Below are positions 1-5,979 of a DNA stretch of 7,396 nucleotides, one piece after another. This DNA comes from an uncultured Moraxellaceae bacterium (GTDB taxonomy: Bacteria > Pseudomonadota > Gammaproteobacteria > Pseudomonadales > Moraxellaceae): assembly GCA_937952925.1 (NCBI GenBank), contig CALFYA010000145.1, positions 1-7,396 of the forward strand. The letters are read 5' to 3'. Every line of letters begins with the position of its first letter. Position 1 is the first letter of the stretch. Under the pieces are notes generated by a model. That model worked only from the letters and a program-made list of their open reading frames with translations. It did not search any database and was not told the DNA's origin. The position numbers and the translations under genes were made by a program.

Positions 1-559
1 CATCTAGATTGGCGATTTCTTTGACCACACGTCCAAGGGGGGCATACACCAACCACTGCTCATTGCTCTCGCCGCCAGCACCACTGCCGCCCATCCGTCC
101 AACCCATCCCCAACGCTTGGCACCAATCTGTGTCAGTTTGAGTTGGTCGATTTGAGGCACGCCCCACTGCCCTGTTTCAATCACAGCAGCGGCAGCTGTC
201 GTCTGCCAACCTTGAGCCGTGTGCACCAACACAAATAATCCGCCCAAACCATGCTGCGCATGACCATTTTCACCAAGCTTAGCTTCTGCGCTATACGCTT
301 CTCCGGCACTCATGACATATAGATACTGTTGCTTTGCAATCGTGATAGGCTCAATCTGGACAAGCTGCATACAAAATGCACCGTCTGGAGTATGAAACCG
401 ACGACAGTCATTCGCTTGATCCCACTGTTGACCATAGTGATGATCTAATACTTGGTTCACCGCTTGTTGTACTTTGGAATCCATCGGTTGAGCATTGCTA
501 CTCAGTGCTAACATGCTGCCAAGCAGCAGCATGAACCCATGTAGTCGCTGTAATCTCAT
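1..559 (-). CDS. Exported hypothetical protein, cut by the left window edge
   Basis: The frame stays open from the ATG at 559 to the window edge (186 codons visible), so the C-terminus is missing. The N-terminus is a clear signal peptide: a basic start (MRLQRLHG), a hydrophobic core (FMLLLGSMLAL) and a likely signal peptidase I site after Ala23 (SSNA|QP). An in-frame TGA four codons upstream makes 559 the furthest possible ATG; the ribosome site is weak. The mature part is about 160+ residues with two cysteines close together (C52 and C63), which suggests a periplasmic disulphide, and a Gly-rich segment near residues 157-163 (MGGSGAG). No family is recognised. It is the third of three minus-strand exported-protein genes, 188 bases after the preceding gene, so it may have its own promoter. 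Coding is well supported by the clean signal peptide and uninterrupted frame; function is unknown. Confidence 0.8.
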   Translation of the reverse strand, partial: MRLQRLHGFMLLLGSMLALSSNAQPMDSKVQQAVNQVLDHHYGQQWDQANDCRRFHTPDGAFCMQLVQIEPITIAKQQYLYVMSAGEAYSAEAKLGENGHAQHGLGGLFVLVHTAQGWQTTAAAAVIETGQWGVPQIDQLKLTQIGAKRWGWVGRMGGSGAGGESNEQWLVYAPLGRVVKEIANLD

Positions 560-665
560 GTGACATACTCAATCGATGTACAAAATATCTGTATGAATAA
601 TCTTGCATGACCAATCCTGCAACATCTTGCGCAAAGCTGATCATCCATCGAATTTACCAAATCAC

Positions 666-685
666 GCTGCTTGGTTGCCAACAGC
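666..685 (-). terminator. Stem-loop between two exported-protein genes
   Basis: GCTG-C-TTGG-TTG-CCAA-CAGC can fold into an 8-bp stem with one bulged base and a three-base loop. It lies between the stop of the 135-aa gene and the start of the left-edge gene. There is no T-tract on either strand, so it is at best a weak or factor-dependent transcript end, or a structure in an intercistronic leader. Confidence 0.25.
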
Positions 686-747
686 ACCTGTGGATAAAAA
701 TCAATCGAATGACATGTATCGATTTAATTTTTATCATTTTTTGCATC

Positions 748-1155
748 TCACACATGATCAACGTCACATTGCCCATACACCAAGGTGTTAAATTGGGTAT
801 CTCCCATCAGGACGCGAAAACGCTGCTGAGCATCAATCTCCATCAGCACATCAAACACAGGGGGTGCTGATGAGCGATTGGGGTTGGTGCTATACAGGGC
901 AGCCCATAGCTTGAGCTGCGGGAGCGGTTGCAAGCGCTTCGCTTTGCCCTCAAAACAACTCTCTCCCATACAGGCCGTCAGCATTTGAGTCTTGCTGTCC
1001 CACACATAGACTTCACTGGCTTGAAATCCTTCGCTCTCGCGTTGACATGCAGTCGGATCACATTGCAATTTGCTGATCGGGTGGCAGTTGTAGGTTTGAG
1101 CAATAGACGGCATTGAGATAAGCAACAGAGATAAAGCCCATATCAGTATTCGCAT
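748..1155 (-). CDS. Small exported cysteine-rich hypothetical protein
   Basis: A 135-aa protein if read from the second of two tandem ATGs (1155); starting at 1158 adds one Met. The second is preferred because the GGAG at 1162-1165 sits 6 bases from it but only 3 from the first. The signal peptide is strong (RILIWALSLLLISMPSIA|QT). The mature protein is about 116 residues with six cysteines at 25, 33, 38, 63, 68 and 131 (numbered from the upstream Met), mostly in the N-terminal half, as in a disulphide-stabilised periplasmic protein. The lipobox position is not convincing, since the first Cys is five residues past the predicted cut, so a soluble periplasmic protein is more likely than a lipoprotein. 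No family is recognised. A promoter and a palindrome lie just upstream. It shares orientation with the exported-protein genes on either side, but the gaps of 146 and 188 bases argue for separate transcription. Confidence 0.82.
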   Translation of the reverse strand: MRILIWALSLLLISMPSIAQTYNCHPISKLQCDPTACQRESEGFQASEVYVWDSKTQMLTACMGESCFEGKAKRLQPLPQLKLWAALYSTNPNRSSAPPVFDVLMEIDAQQRFRVLMGDTQFNTLVYGQCDVDHV

Positions 1156-1176
1156 CATGATCTCCGGTCTACATGC

Positions 1177-1192
1177 GAGTGAAATTTTACTC
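1177..1192. promoter_or_regulatory. Imperfect palindrome over a -10 box, possible operator
   Basis: GAGTgAAATTTtACTC is a 16-base inverted repeat with one mismatched pair. It covers the proposed -10 (1184-1189) and start point of the 135-aa gene, where a repressor would act. No regulator is encoded nearby, so the operator role is inferred. Confidence 0.3.
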
Positions 1193-1213
1193 TCATGCTT
1201 TACCCAATAGCAA
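1184..1213 (-). promoter_or_regulatory. Candidate sigma-70 promoter for the 135-aa exported protein
   Basis: On the minus strand TTGCTA (1213-1208) is followed after 18 bases by TAAAAT (1189-1184). These match the sigma-70 consensus at 4 of 6 and 5 of 6 positions. The implied 5' leader is about 20 bases, leading directly to the GGAG ribosome site. Confidence 0.4.
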
Positions 1214-1257
1214 AATACCCCATTTAATGTTTGATCACCGTATGTAAAGGTCTACAC

Positions 1258-1282
1258 GCAGAGCGCCACACCAGCGCCCTGC
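1258..1282 (-). terminator. Stem-loop just after the 441-aa secreted-protein gene
   Basis: On the minus strand GCAGGGCGC-TGGTGTG-GCGCTCTGC forms a 9-bp stem with one G-U pair and a 7-base loop, beginning 22 bases after the TGA. The GC-rich stem suits a transcript end, but no U-tract follows, so it may be a weak terminator or a 3'-end stabiliser rather than a classical intrinsic terminator. Confidence 0.4.
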
Positions 1283-1304
1283 TGCGATAGCATATTGAGA
1301 TTAA

Positions 1305-2630
1305 TCAGCAAAAACTCAGTCCCGAACCTGCATAACAGTTGGGTGCAAAATTTTGTGCCGCGAGTTGCAAATTGGTCAGCGGAAAATCTAAGAAGCGGCC
1401 AGGGTTGCTTGCCAAATTGACATTACCCACATCCAACGCAGAGCCACCCACACAACCTGTGAGCAAGTTACCACAGTTACGTGGATTATTGGTCAAATCA
1501 TCATTGATACTGGGGACAACTTGGGCTAGCACTGCATTGGTAATTGCTACAGGATTTGATGGGGTGACATTGCCAATATCCACCGTGTCTTCAAGTGCCA
1601 ACCACCATCCTGCCTCAGCATCCACAGCTGCACCCGGCCAACGCACATTTTCACGCTGCACCGATAAAGACGCAGGGTTATTGAGGGTTAGTTTATGAAT
1701 CAAACCCAGACTTTGGGTCACTGAAATATTGGCCACCAAACCGGTAATATTCCCTGTAACGGTTTTATCAAGGTTCAAAAACCCCGCAACGGTTGCGGTC
1801 AAATTGCCTGAAAAGTTAATCGTCCCAACATTACCCGTCCCCGTCAAATCAACACTCGATTGGCGGCGCAAGGTATGCGGTTTGGCATTAAGGGTAATCG
1901 GAACGGTTGCGGGATCCAAATTGAGATTATAGGTATCAGACTCAAAAGGAATATTATAACAAGGATCTAAAAAGCCATCGACGCAAGTGGTGCCAGGGCT
2001 ACTGCCAAATAAGCGTCCCTGCACGACACCATCAATGGTGAGATTGGTATCCGTAAAGGTCATCGGACGCGCTGCAGTGGTTGCCGTTCCTGTTGCGACA
2101 CCTGTACGTAAATAACCACTGAGTGAGTTAATTCCATTCGGGGTTGGAGAGTTTTGCAAGCCCGCAGTGAGCATCCCCGCAACCTGAGCAGCACTAAAGC
2201 GAACCCCTGCAACTTCTCGAGTTGACGCGTTATTAGGATTTCTAATCGCTATCTCAAAAAATGGATTTGTAATCACTGCATCAGAAGTGACTCGACCATC
2301 GCTAGTGGAGGACACCCCCGATAGACCTAAATAATCAATATCAATGTCGCAGCCTGCGCCTTTACTGCCCCCACACCCCAGCTGAAGCTTACGAATATTG
2401 GCATTTAGCTCCATGATCGCTTCAATCCCAACACGATAAAACCCAAAGTTTGTTGATGTTGATGCTGTATTGGGGGCGGTATATTGGGTATAAAATAACG
2501 ATTGACCCACAATATCCGCCATCTCTTGATCTGAAATCGCTTGCATCGCCATTGCAGGAACACTCAGAAGTGCACTACTTAACAATACCAGCATCGTATT
2601 TAGTGGCTTTAAACCATACTGCTTGATCAT
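1305..2630 (-). CDS. Secreted beta-rich surface protein, FilA/DUF6160-like N-terminus
   Basis: A 441-aa exported protein. The start at 2630 is chosen because AAGGAG lies 9 bases upstream and a textbook signal peptide follows (LKPLNTMLVLLSSALLSVPAMA|MQ, cut after Ala28). The frame is open up to 2828, but that extension is Cys/His-rich and would bury the signal peptide. The mature N-terminus (QAISDQEMADIVGQSLFYTQY) and the following Phe-Tyr, LQLGCGG and GCDIDID segments resemble Acinetobacter proteins annotated as FilA-like or DUF6160; this is recalled, not searched. The body is rich in Asn, Thr, Gly and Val with alternating hydrophobic residues, as in extended beta structure. It has no transmembrane helix after the signal peptide and no obvious beta-barrel C-terminal signature. 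Eight cysteines form four close pairs: 86/94, 216/224, 386/393 and 432/441, with the last Cys as the final residue. A surface or fimbria-associated role is inferred. Confidence 0.85.
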   Translation of the reverse strand: MIKQYGLKPLNTMLVLLSSALLSVPAMAMQAISDQEMADIVGQSLFYTQYTAPNTASTSTNFGFYRVGIEAIMELNANIRKLQLGCGGSKGAGCDIDIDYLGLSGVSSTSDGRVTSDAVITNPFFEIAIRNPNNASTREVAGVRFSAAQVAGMLTAGLQNSPTPNGINSLSGYLRTGVATGTATTAARPMTFTDTNLTIDGVVQGRLFGSSPGTTCVDGFLDPCYNIPFESDTYNLNLDPATVPITLNAKPHTLRRQSSVDLTGTGNVGTINFSGNLTATVAGFLNLDKTVTGNITGLVANISVTQSLGLIHKLTLNNPASLSVQRENVRWPGAAVDAEAGWWLALEDTVDIGNVTPSNPVAITNAVLAQVVPSINDDLTNNPRNCGNLLTGCVGGSALDVGNVNLASNPGRFLDFPLTNLQLAAQNFAPNCYAGSGLSFC

Positions 2631-2639
2631 GTGTTTACG

Positions 2640-2645
2640 CTCCTT
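2640..2645 (-). promoter_or_regulatory. Ribosome binding site fixing the start of the 441-aa gene
   Basis: AAGGAG on the minus strand ends 9 bases before the ATG at 2630. It is the strongest such site in this leader and favours 2630 over the longer open frame starting at 2828. Confidence 0.7.
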
Positions 2646-2650
2646 GTGTT

Positions 2651-2695
2651 TGGTGCTGCCTGCAGCTGTGCACCATCGATGCATTTCTTCAATGC
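2651..2695 (-). other. Two hairpins in the leader of the 441-aa gene
   Basis: Two inverted repeats lie directly upstream of the AAGGAG. GCATT-N5-AATGC (2681-2695) has a 5-bp stem. TGGTGC-N13-GCACCA (2651-2675) has a 6-bp stem ending five bases before the ribosome site. They could modulate translation or protect the 5' end. No known riboswitch is recognised. Confidence 0.3.
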
Positions 2696-2969
2696 GGTAT
2701 TTTTGTGATGGGACGACCCTAGCACACTTAATCATTAAAAATACATCTTTTGAATTTACAAAACCAAATGCAGAAATATGAACGTTCATTAAATGGCGTA
2801 CACATCGCGCTATCTGAAGAGCTACCAACTAAAAACCTGTCCAACAGCATATTTTTCTAATCAAAACAATTTTTTAATTCAAAAATCAAACCGATCAAAT
2901 CAAAATGAGTTCAAAAATAGAATTTGATTTCAGATTTTTAACAGAAATACGCTGATTCATTAATCTTCA

Positions 2970-2975
2970 TATAAT
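2970..2975 (+). promoter_or_regulatory. Candidate -10 box (TATAAT) reading right
   Basis: A perfect TATAAT in the AT-rich core without a good -35. A transcript from here would carry the GGAG and mini-ORF at 3005-3066 and could continue into the DUF5666-like gene. A chance match is possible because the local sequence is so AT-rich. Confidence 0.3.
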
Positions 2976-3018
2976 TCAATTCATTCAACTTTTAAACTCA
3001 TATTGGAGCATTAAAATA

Positions 3019-3066
3019 ATGCTGTGCAATGCGGTATGCGACATCAACATGAATTGTTGTGAATGA
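3019..3066 (+). CDS. Possible 15-aa cysteine-rich leader peptide
   Basis: The ATG at 3019 opens a 15-codon frame, MLCNAVCDINMNCCE, ended by TGA. A GGAG (3005-3008) sits 10 bases upstream, at the long end of useful spacing. Four of its fifteen residues are Cys (3, 7, 13, 14), in a Cx3Cx5CC pattern. It has no signal peptide and is too short for family assignment. If translated, it could act as a cysteine-sensing leader peptide or merely be spurious; it lies 181 bases before the next gene. Confidence is low because short frames like this arise by chance. Confidence 0.22.
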   Translation: MLCNAVCDINMNCCE

Positions 3067-3093
3067 GTAAACTTTTTGTAAATCTTATCACTG

Positions 3094-3099
3094 TATACT
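3094..3099 (+). promoter_or_regulatory. Candidate -10 box for the DUF5666-like gene
   Basis: TATACT matches the -10 consensus at 5 of 6 positions; the upstream -35 region (a run of T around 3072-3076) is poor. Transcription from here would give an unusually long leader of about 140 bases before the ATG at 3248. Confidence 0.35.
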
Positions 3100-3247
3100 C
3101 ATCTTCAACCTCTAACATGGTGCAAGTCTTTACTGATTGACTCAACATGATGGCTGTCAGTGTGCTGTTTTTACATCAACTCAACGACATCATGGCGTAG
3201 GCTGCACGATACTCCCCGTTGAAATCCTCACCGTGTTGGAGTTTGTG

Positions 3248-3580
3248 ATGAAAAAATTATTGCTATCTGTTGGTCTGATGCTCTGCTCGACCGTGGTGTT
3301 GGCTGATAATGTTGAGGGAAAAATTTCCGCGATCAACAGCAAATCCAAAACCTTAGTGGTGCAAGGCAAAACCTTCTATGTGACCAAAAACACCAATTTT
3401 GATGACCATCTAGGCTCGTTTCAGGGTCTAAAAGTTGGTCAACGCGTCGATGTCGATTATGACCGTAAAAATGGCAAACGCTATGCATCTGAGATTGAAG
3501 ACAAAAGCGACCAGCAATCGGATGATCAGCGTCAATCTGCACCAGATGATGATCAACAAAAAGATGATCAAAACGATTAA
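3248..3580 (+). CDS. Small periplasmic DUF5666-like protein with acidic tail
   Basis: A 110-aa protein. The start at 3248 is fixed by GGAG six bases upstream and an immediate signal peptide (MKKLLLSVGLMLCSTVVLA|DN). Residues 23-82 match the layout of the DUF5666 small beta domain: VEGKISAIN, then KTLVVQGKTFYVTKNTNF, then LKVGQRVDVDY and a closing strand with YASEIE. The function of this domain is unknown; it looks like an OB-type small beta fold. The last ~26 residues are almost entirely Asp, Gln, Lys and Ser (DDDQQKDDQND at the end), a disordered acidic tail that might bind cations. The DNA for the tail contains three copies of GATGATCA (3521, 3548, 3563), suggesting growth by short repeats. 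It is convergent with glcB, 83 bases away, and appears to be a single-gene unit with a long leader. Confidence 0.88.
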   Translation: MKKLLLSVGLMLCSTVVLADNVEGKISAINSKSKTLVVQGKTFYVTKNTNFDDHLGSFQGLKVGQRVDVDYDRKNGKRYASEIEDKSDQQSDDQRQSAPDDDQQKDDQND

Positions 3581-3594
3581 GCCAATATCTGCAT

Positions 3595-3624
3595 AAAAAA
3601 ACCCCTGCACAGCCGTACAGGGGT
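3595..3624 (-). terminator. Intrinsic terminator of glcB
   Basis: On the minus strand ACCCCTGTAC-GGCT-GTGCAGGGGT forms a 10-bp stem with one U-G pair and a four-base loop, directly followed by a run of seven T (the last base of the stem plus six). It starts 40 bases after the glcB stop. Read on the plus strand, the wobble becomes a C-A mismatch and no T-tract follows, so it should serve glcB and not the convergent gene. Confidence 0.9.
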
Positions 3625-3650
3625 CGAGTGCAGTATCATCGACACTGCAC
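3623..3650. repeat. Overlapping inverted repeats between glcB and its terminator
   Basis: GTGCAGT (3628-3634) pairs with ACTGCAC (3644-3650) around a 9-base loop. GTCGA (3623-3627) can instead pair with TCGAC (3639-3643). The two pairings cannot coexist. The GTCGA arm overlaps the last two bases of the terminator hairpin. Confidence 0.45.
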
Positions 3651-3663
3651 GATCAGCCGACGA

Positions 3664-5841
3664 TTAGTCGCCTGTGTAGCCTTTAAGATCCAAACGTGCT
3701 TTGTGCAGCAGTGGCTCGGTGTAGCCGCTAGGCTGTACACCGCCTTTGAAGATCAAATCACAAGCGGCTTTGAAAGCGATGCCATCAAAGCTCGGTGCCA
3801 TCGGGACATACTTGGCATCGCTGGCGTTTTGCTGATCGACTACCACTGCCATACGCTTGAGCGCATCCATGACTTGCGCTTCGCTGACCACACCATGACG
3901 CAACCAGTTGGCGACGTGTTGGCTAGAAATCCGCAAAGTGGCACGGTCTTCCATCAGGCCAACGTTGTGGATATCAGGCACTTTGGAACAGCCCACGCCT
4001 TGATCGACCCAGCGCACCACATAACCCAAGATGCCTTGGCAGTTGTTGTCGATTTCGCTTTGGATGTCGGCGGCTGACCAGTTGGTGTCGGCAGCCAATG
4101 GGATCGACAGGATGTCGTCTACCTTGGCGTGCTCGCGTGACTTGATGCGGTTTTGCTCATCAAACACATCGACCATGTGGTAGTGGATGGCGTGCAAGGT
4201 GGCACCGGTTGGCGATGGCACCCACGCGCAGTTGGCACCGGCTTGTGGGTGTGCCACTTTGGCGGCCATCATGTCTTTCATCATGTCGGGCTTAGGCCAC
4301 ATGCCTTTACCGATCTGCGCTTTGCCTTGCAGGCCGCACTTCAGACCGACGTCGACGTTCCAGTTTTCGTAGGCAGCAATCCACTTCTGCGCTTTCATGG
4401 CTTCTTTGCGCACCATCGCGCCAGCATTCATCGAGGTATGGATTTCGTCGCCAGTACGATCCATAAAGCCGGTATTGATGAAGATGGTACGGTCGGCCGC
4501 TTGACGGATACATTCCTTCAAGTTGACAGTGGTACGACGTTCTTCGTCCATGATGCCGATTTTGAGGGTTTTTGGTGCCAAGCCGAGGGCTTGCTCAACA
4601 CGGCTAAACAGTTCAACCGCAAACGCAACTTCTTCAGGGCCGTGCATTTTGGGCTTGACGATGTACATCGAACCGGTGCGTGAGTTGCGCAGGGTGTTGA
4701 GATGTTTGATGTCGTGGATGGTGATCATACCGGTCACCATCGCATCCATAATGCCTTCGAAGATTTCTTCGTTGCCATTGCCCAAGTCGACCAAAATGGC
4801 AGGGTTGGTCATCAGGTGACCCACGTTGCGCAGCAGCATCAATGAACGACCGTGCAAGGAGAACTCTTCGCCTTGTGGATTTTTGAAAGTGCGGTCGCCA
4901 TTCATCCGGCGAGTCATGACTTTGCCGTTTTTCTCGAACGACTCTTCGAGGTTGCCTTGCATCAGACCCAGCCAGTTGCTGTAGCCTTCCACTTTTTCTT
5001 CGGCATCTACCGCAGCCACCGAATCTTCCAAATCTTGGATGGTGGTGACGGCAGATTCTAGGCACAAATCTTTCACGCCAGCCAAGTCGGTTTGGCCGAT
5101 TGGGCTGTTGCGATCAATTTGGATTTCAACGTGCAAGCCGTTGTTTTTCAGCAAGACGCTGGCTGGGGTGGCAGTGTCGCCAGTGTAGCCGACGAATTTG
5201 CTGGCATCCGCCAATACCGTGCTGCTGCCATCTTGCAGATCAGCAACGAGTTGACCGCCGTCGACGCGGTATTGGGTCACTTGCTCATGCGCGGCTTGAT
5301 TGAGTGGGAAGTGCTCATTCAAGAAGTTTTTGGCAAATGCGATGACTTTGTTGCCACGCACAGGGTTGTAGCCCTTGCCTTTGTCAGCGCCATCTTCGGT
5401 GCTGATCACGTCGGTGCCATACAGGGCATCGTACAGCGACCCCCAACGGGCGTTGGCCGCATTGAGGGCATAACGGGCGTTACGCACCGGTACGACGAGC
5501 TGTGCACCAGCCAATTGGGCAATTTCCACATCCACGTTTTCGGTGGTGATTTGGAAATCTTCGCCTTCTGGCAACAGGTAGCCAATCTCGGTCAAGAAGG
5601 CTTTGTAGGCATCAAAATTGAATGGGGTGTTGGCCACGTGCCATGCGTCGATTTTGGCTTGGATCTCATCGCGCTTGGCCAGCAAGGCTTTGTTTTTGGG
5701 GGTCAGGTCAACAACGATTTGCTCAAAGCCTGCCCAGAAGTCGCTGCTGCTCACGCCTGTGTTTGGCAGGGCTTTTTGCTCAATAAAGTCGTACAGTTCT
5801 TTGGCAACGGCAAGTTTGCCCTGCTGAATACGTGCGGTCAT
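3664..5841 (-). CDS. glcB: Malate synthase G
   Basis: This 725-aa enzyme condenses glyoxylate with acetyl-CoA to give malate and CoA in the cytoplasm, completing the glyoxylate shunt and feeding glycolate-derived glyoxylate into the TCA cycle. The length fits the monomeric G isoform (about 720-740 aa), not the shorter isoform A (about 530). Conserved blocks run the full length: NARYALNAANARWGSLYDALYG (121-142), LLKNNGLH (230-237), LEDSVAAVDAE (271-281), LHGRSLMLLRNVGHLM (329-344), SMYIVKPKMHGP (391-402), GIMDEERRT (429-437), NTGFMDRTGDEIH (456-468) and GCSKVPDIHN (617-626). By alignment to well-studied MSG enzymes, the catalytic Arg is R338, the Mg ligands are E433 and D461, and the catalytic base is D632 (MEDRATLR); all are present. 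An AGGA lies six bases before the ATG. It appears monocistronic, with its own promoter and terminator and no glycolate oxidase genes beside it. It looks intact and functional. Confidence 0.98.
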   Translation of the reverse strand: MTARIQQGKLAVAKELYDFIEQKALPNTGVSSSDFWAGFEQIVVDLTPKNKALLAKRDEIQAKIDAWHVANTPFNFDAYKAFLTEIGYLLPEGEDFQITTENVDVEIAQLAGAQLVVPVRNARYALNAANARWGSLYDALYGTDVISTEDGADKGKGYNPVRGNKVIAFAKNFLNEHFPLNQAAHEQVTQYRVDGGQLVADLQDGSSTVLADASKFVGYTGDTATPASVLLKNNGLHVEIQIDRNSPIGQTDLAGVKDLCLESAVTTIQDLEDSVAAVDAEEKVEGYSNWLGLMQGNLEESFEKNGKVMTRRMNGDRTFKNPQGEEFSLHGRSLMLLRNVGHLMTNPAILVDLGNGNEEIFEGIMDAMVTGMITIHDIKHLNTLRNSRTGSMYIVKPKMHGPEEVAFAVELFSRVEQALGLAPKTLKIGIMDEERRTTVNLKECIRQAADRTIFINTGFMDRTGDEIHTSMNAGAMVRKEAMKAQKWIAAYENWNVDVGLKCGLQGKAQIGKGMWPKPDMMKDMMAAKVAHPQAGANCAWVPSPTGATLHAIHYHMVDVFDEQNRIKSREHAKVDDILSIPLAADTNWSAADIQSEIDNNCQGILGYVVRWVDQGVGCSKVPDIHNVGLMEDRATLRISSQHVANWLRHGVVSEAQVMDALKRMAVVVDQQNASDAKYVPMAPSFDGIAFKAACDLIFKGGVQPSGYTEPLLHKARLDLKGYTGD

Positions 5842-5847
5842 GGTCGA

Positions 5848-5851
5848 TCCT
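5848..5851 (-). promoter_or_regulatory. glcB ribosome binding site
   Basis: AGGA within CAGGAT on the minus strand, six bases before the ATG at 5841. It supports this start for malate synthase G. Confidence 0.65.
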
Positions 5852-5880
5852 GATCACTACAAAACCCAAGAAAGTGCAGA

Positions 5881-5888
5881 ATTATACT
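5881..5888. promoter_or_regulatory. Symmetric -10 element shared by glcB and the bestrophin gene
   Basis: The eight bases ATTATACT contain a perfect TATAAT on the minus strand (5886-5881), about 40 bases before the glcB ATG, and a TATACT on the plus strand (5883-5888), about 92 bases before the bestrophin ATG. Neither side has a strong -35; the best on the glcB side is TGCAAA after 16 bases. The glcB assignment is the firmer; the plus-strand use is inferred. Confidence 0.5.
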
Positions 5889-5979
5889 GGCTTTGCCGAG
5901 CTTTTGCAGCCTCAAACGTACAGACACGGTAAGGGCAAATACGGCATCATCACGCGGTGTATGGTTGTGGATGCGCCCA

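Larger units (their letters stand above)
2631..3247. other. 617-base intergenic region with an AT-rich core
   Basis: This separates two divergent exported-protein genes. The left part holds the leader of the 441-aa gene. Bases 2841-3000 are about 23% GC, far below the rest of the window, with three ATCAAA copies (2885, 2894, 2899) and an inverted TTTGATTT at 2923-2930. The right part holds candidate rightward promoters, a 15-codon mini-ORF and a long leader for the DUF5666-like gene. No tRNA, long ORF or mobile-element end is visible. Such AT-rich promoter regions are often bound by nucleoid proteins; that is an inference here. Confidence 0.6.

Noticed and set aside
603..870. Overlapping plus-strand frames of 62 and 87 codons
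   Set aside because: They overlap the 3' end of the minus-strand 135-aa gene, lack a ribosome site and have no protein-like features.
2631..2828. Longer N-terminus for the 441-aa secreted protein
   Set aside because: The extension would place 66 residues before a textbook signal peptide, and AAGGAG sits correctly for the ATG at 2630.
2690..3037. Direct repeat CAATGCGGTAT at 2690-2700 and 3027-3037
   Set aside because: An 11-base repeat is expected several times by chance in 7.4 kb, and the flanks share nothing.
3147..3200. Second mini-ORF (MMAVSVLFLHQLNDIMA) in the leader of the DUF5666-like gene
   Set aside because: No ribosome site precedes it and nothing about its composition stands out.
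3628..4683. Plus-strand open frames of 149 and 176 codons
   Set aside because: Antisense to the C-terminal half of glcB, where the minus-strand reading has full conserved catalytic motifs.
5092..5853. 253-codon open frame on the plus strand across glcB
   Set aside because: It lies wholly antisense to the conserved malate synthase G over most of its length; open antisense frames are common in such codon-biased genes, and the product has no signal, domain or ribosome site.
5893..5979. Upstream starts for the bestrophin gene (5893, 5971)
   Set aside because: The extra residues do not resemble the family N-terminus, which begins at MIIRPKQ; 5980 gives the typical length.
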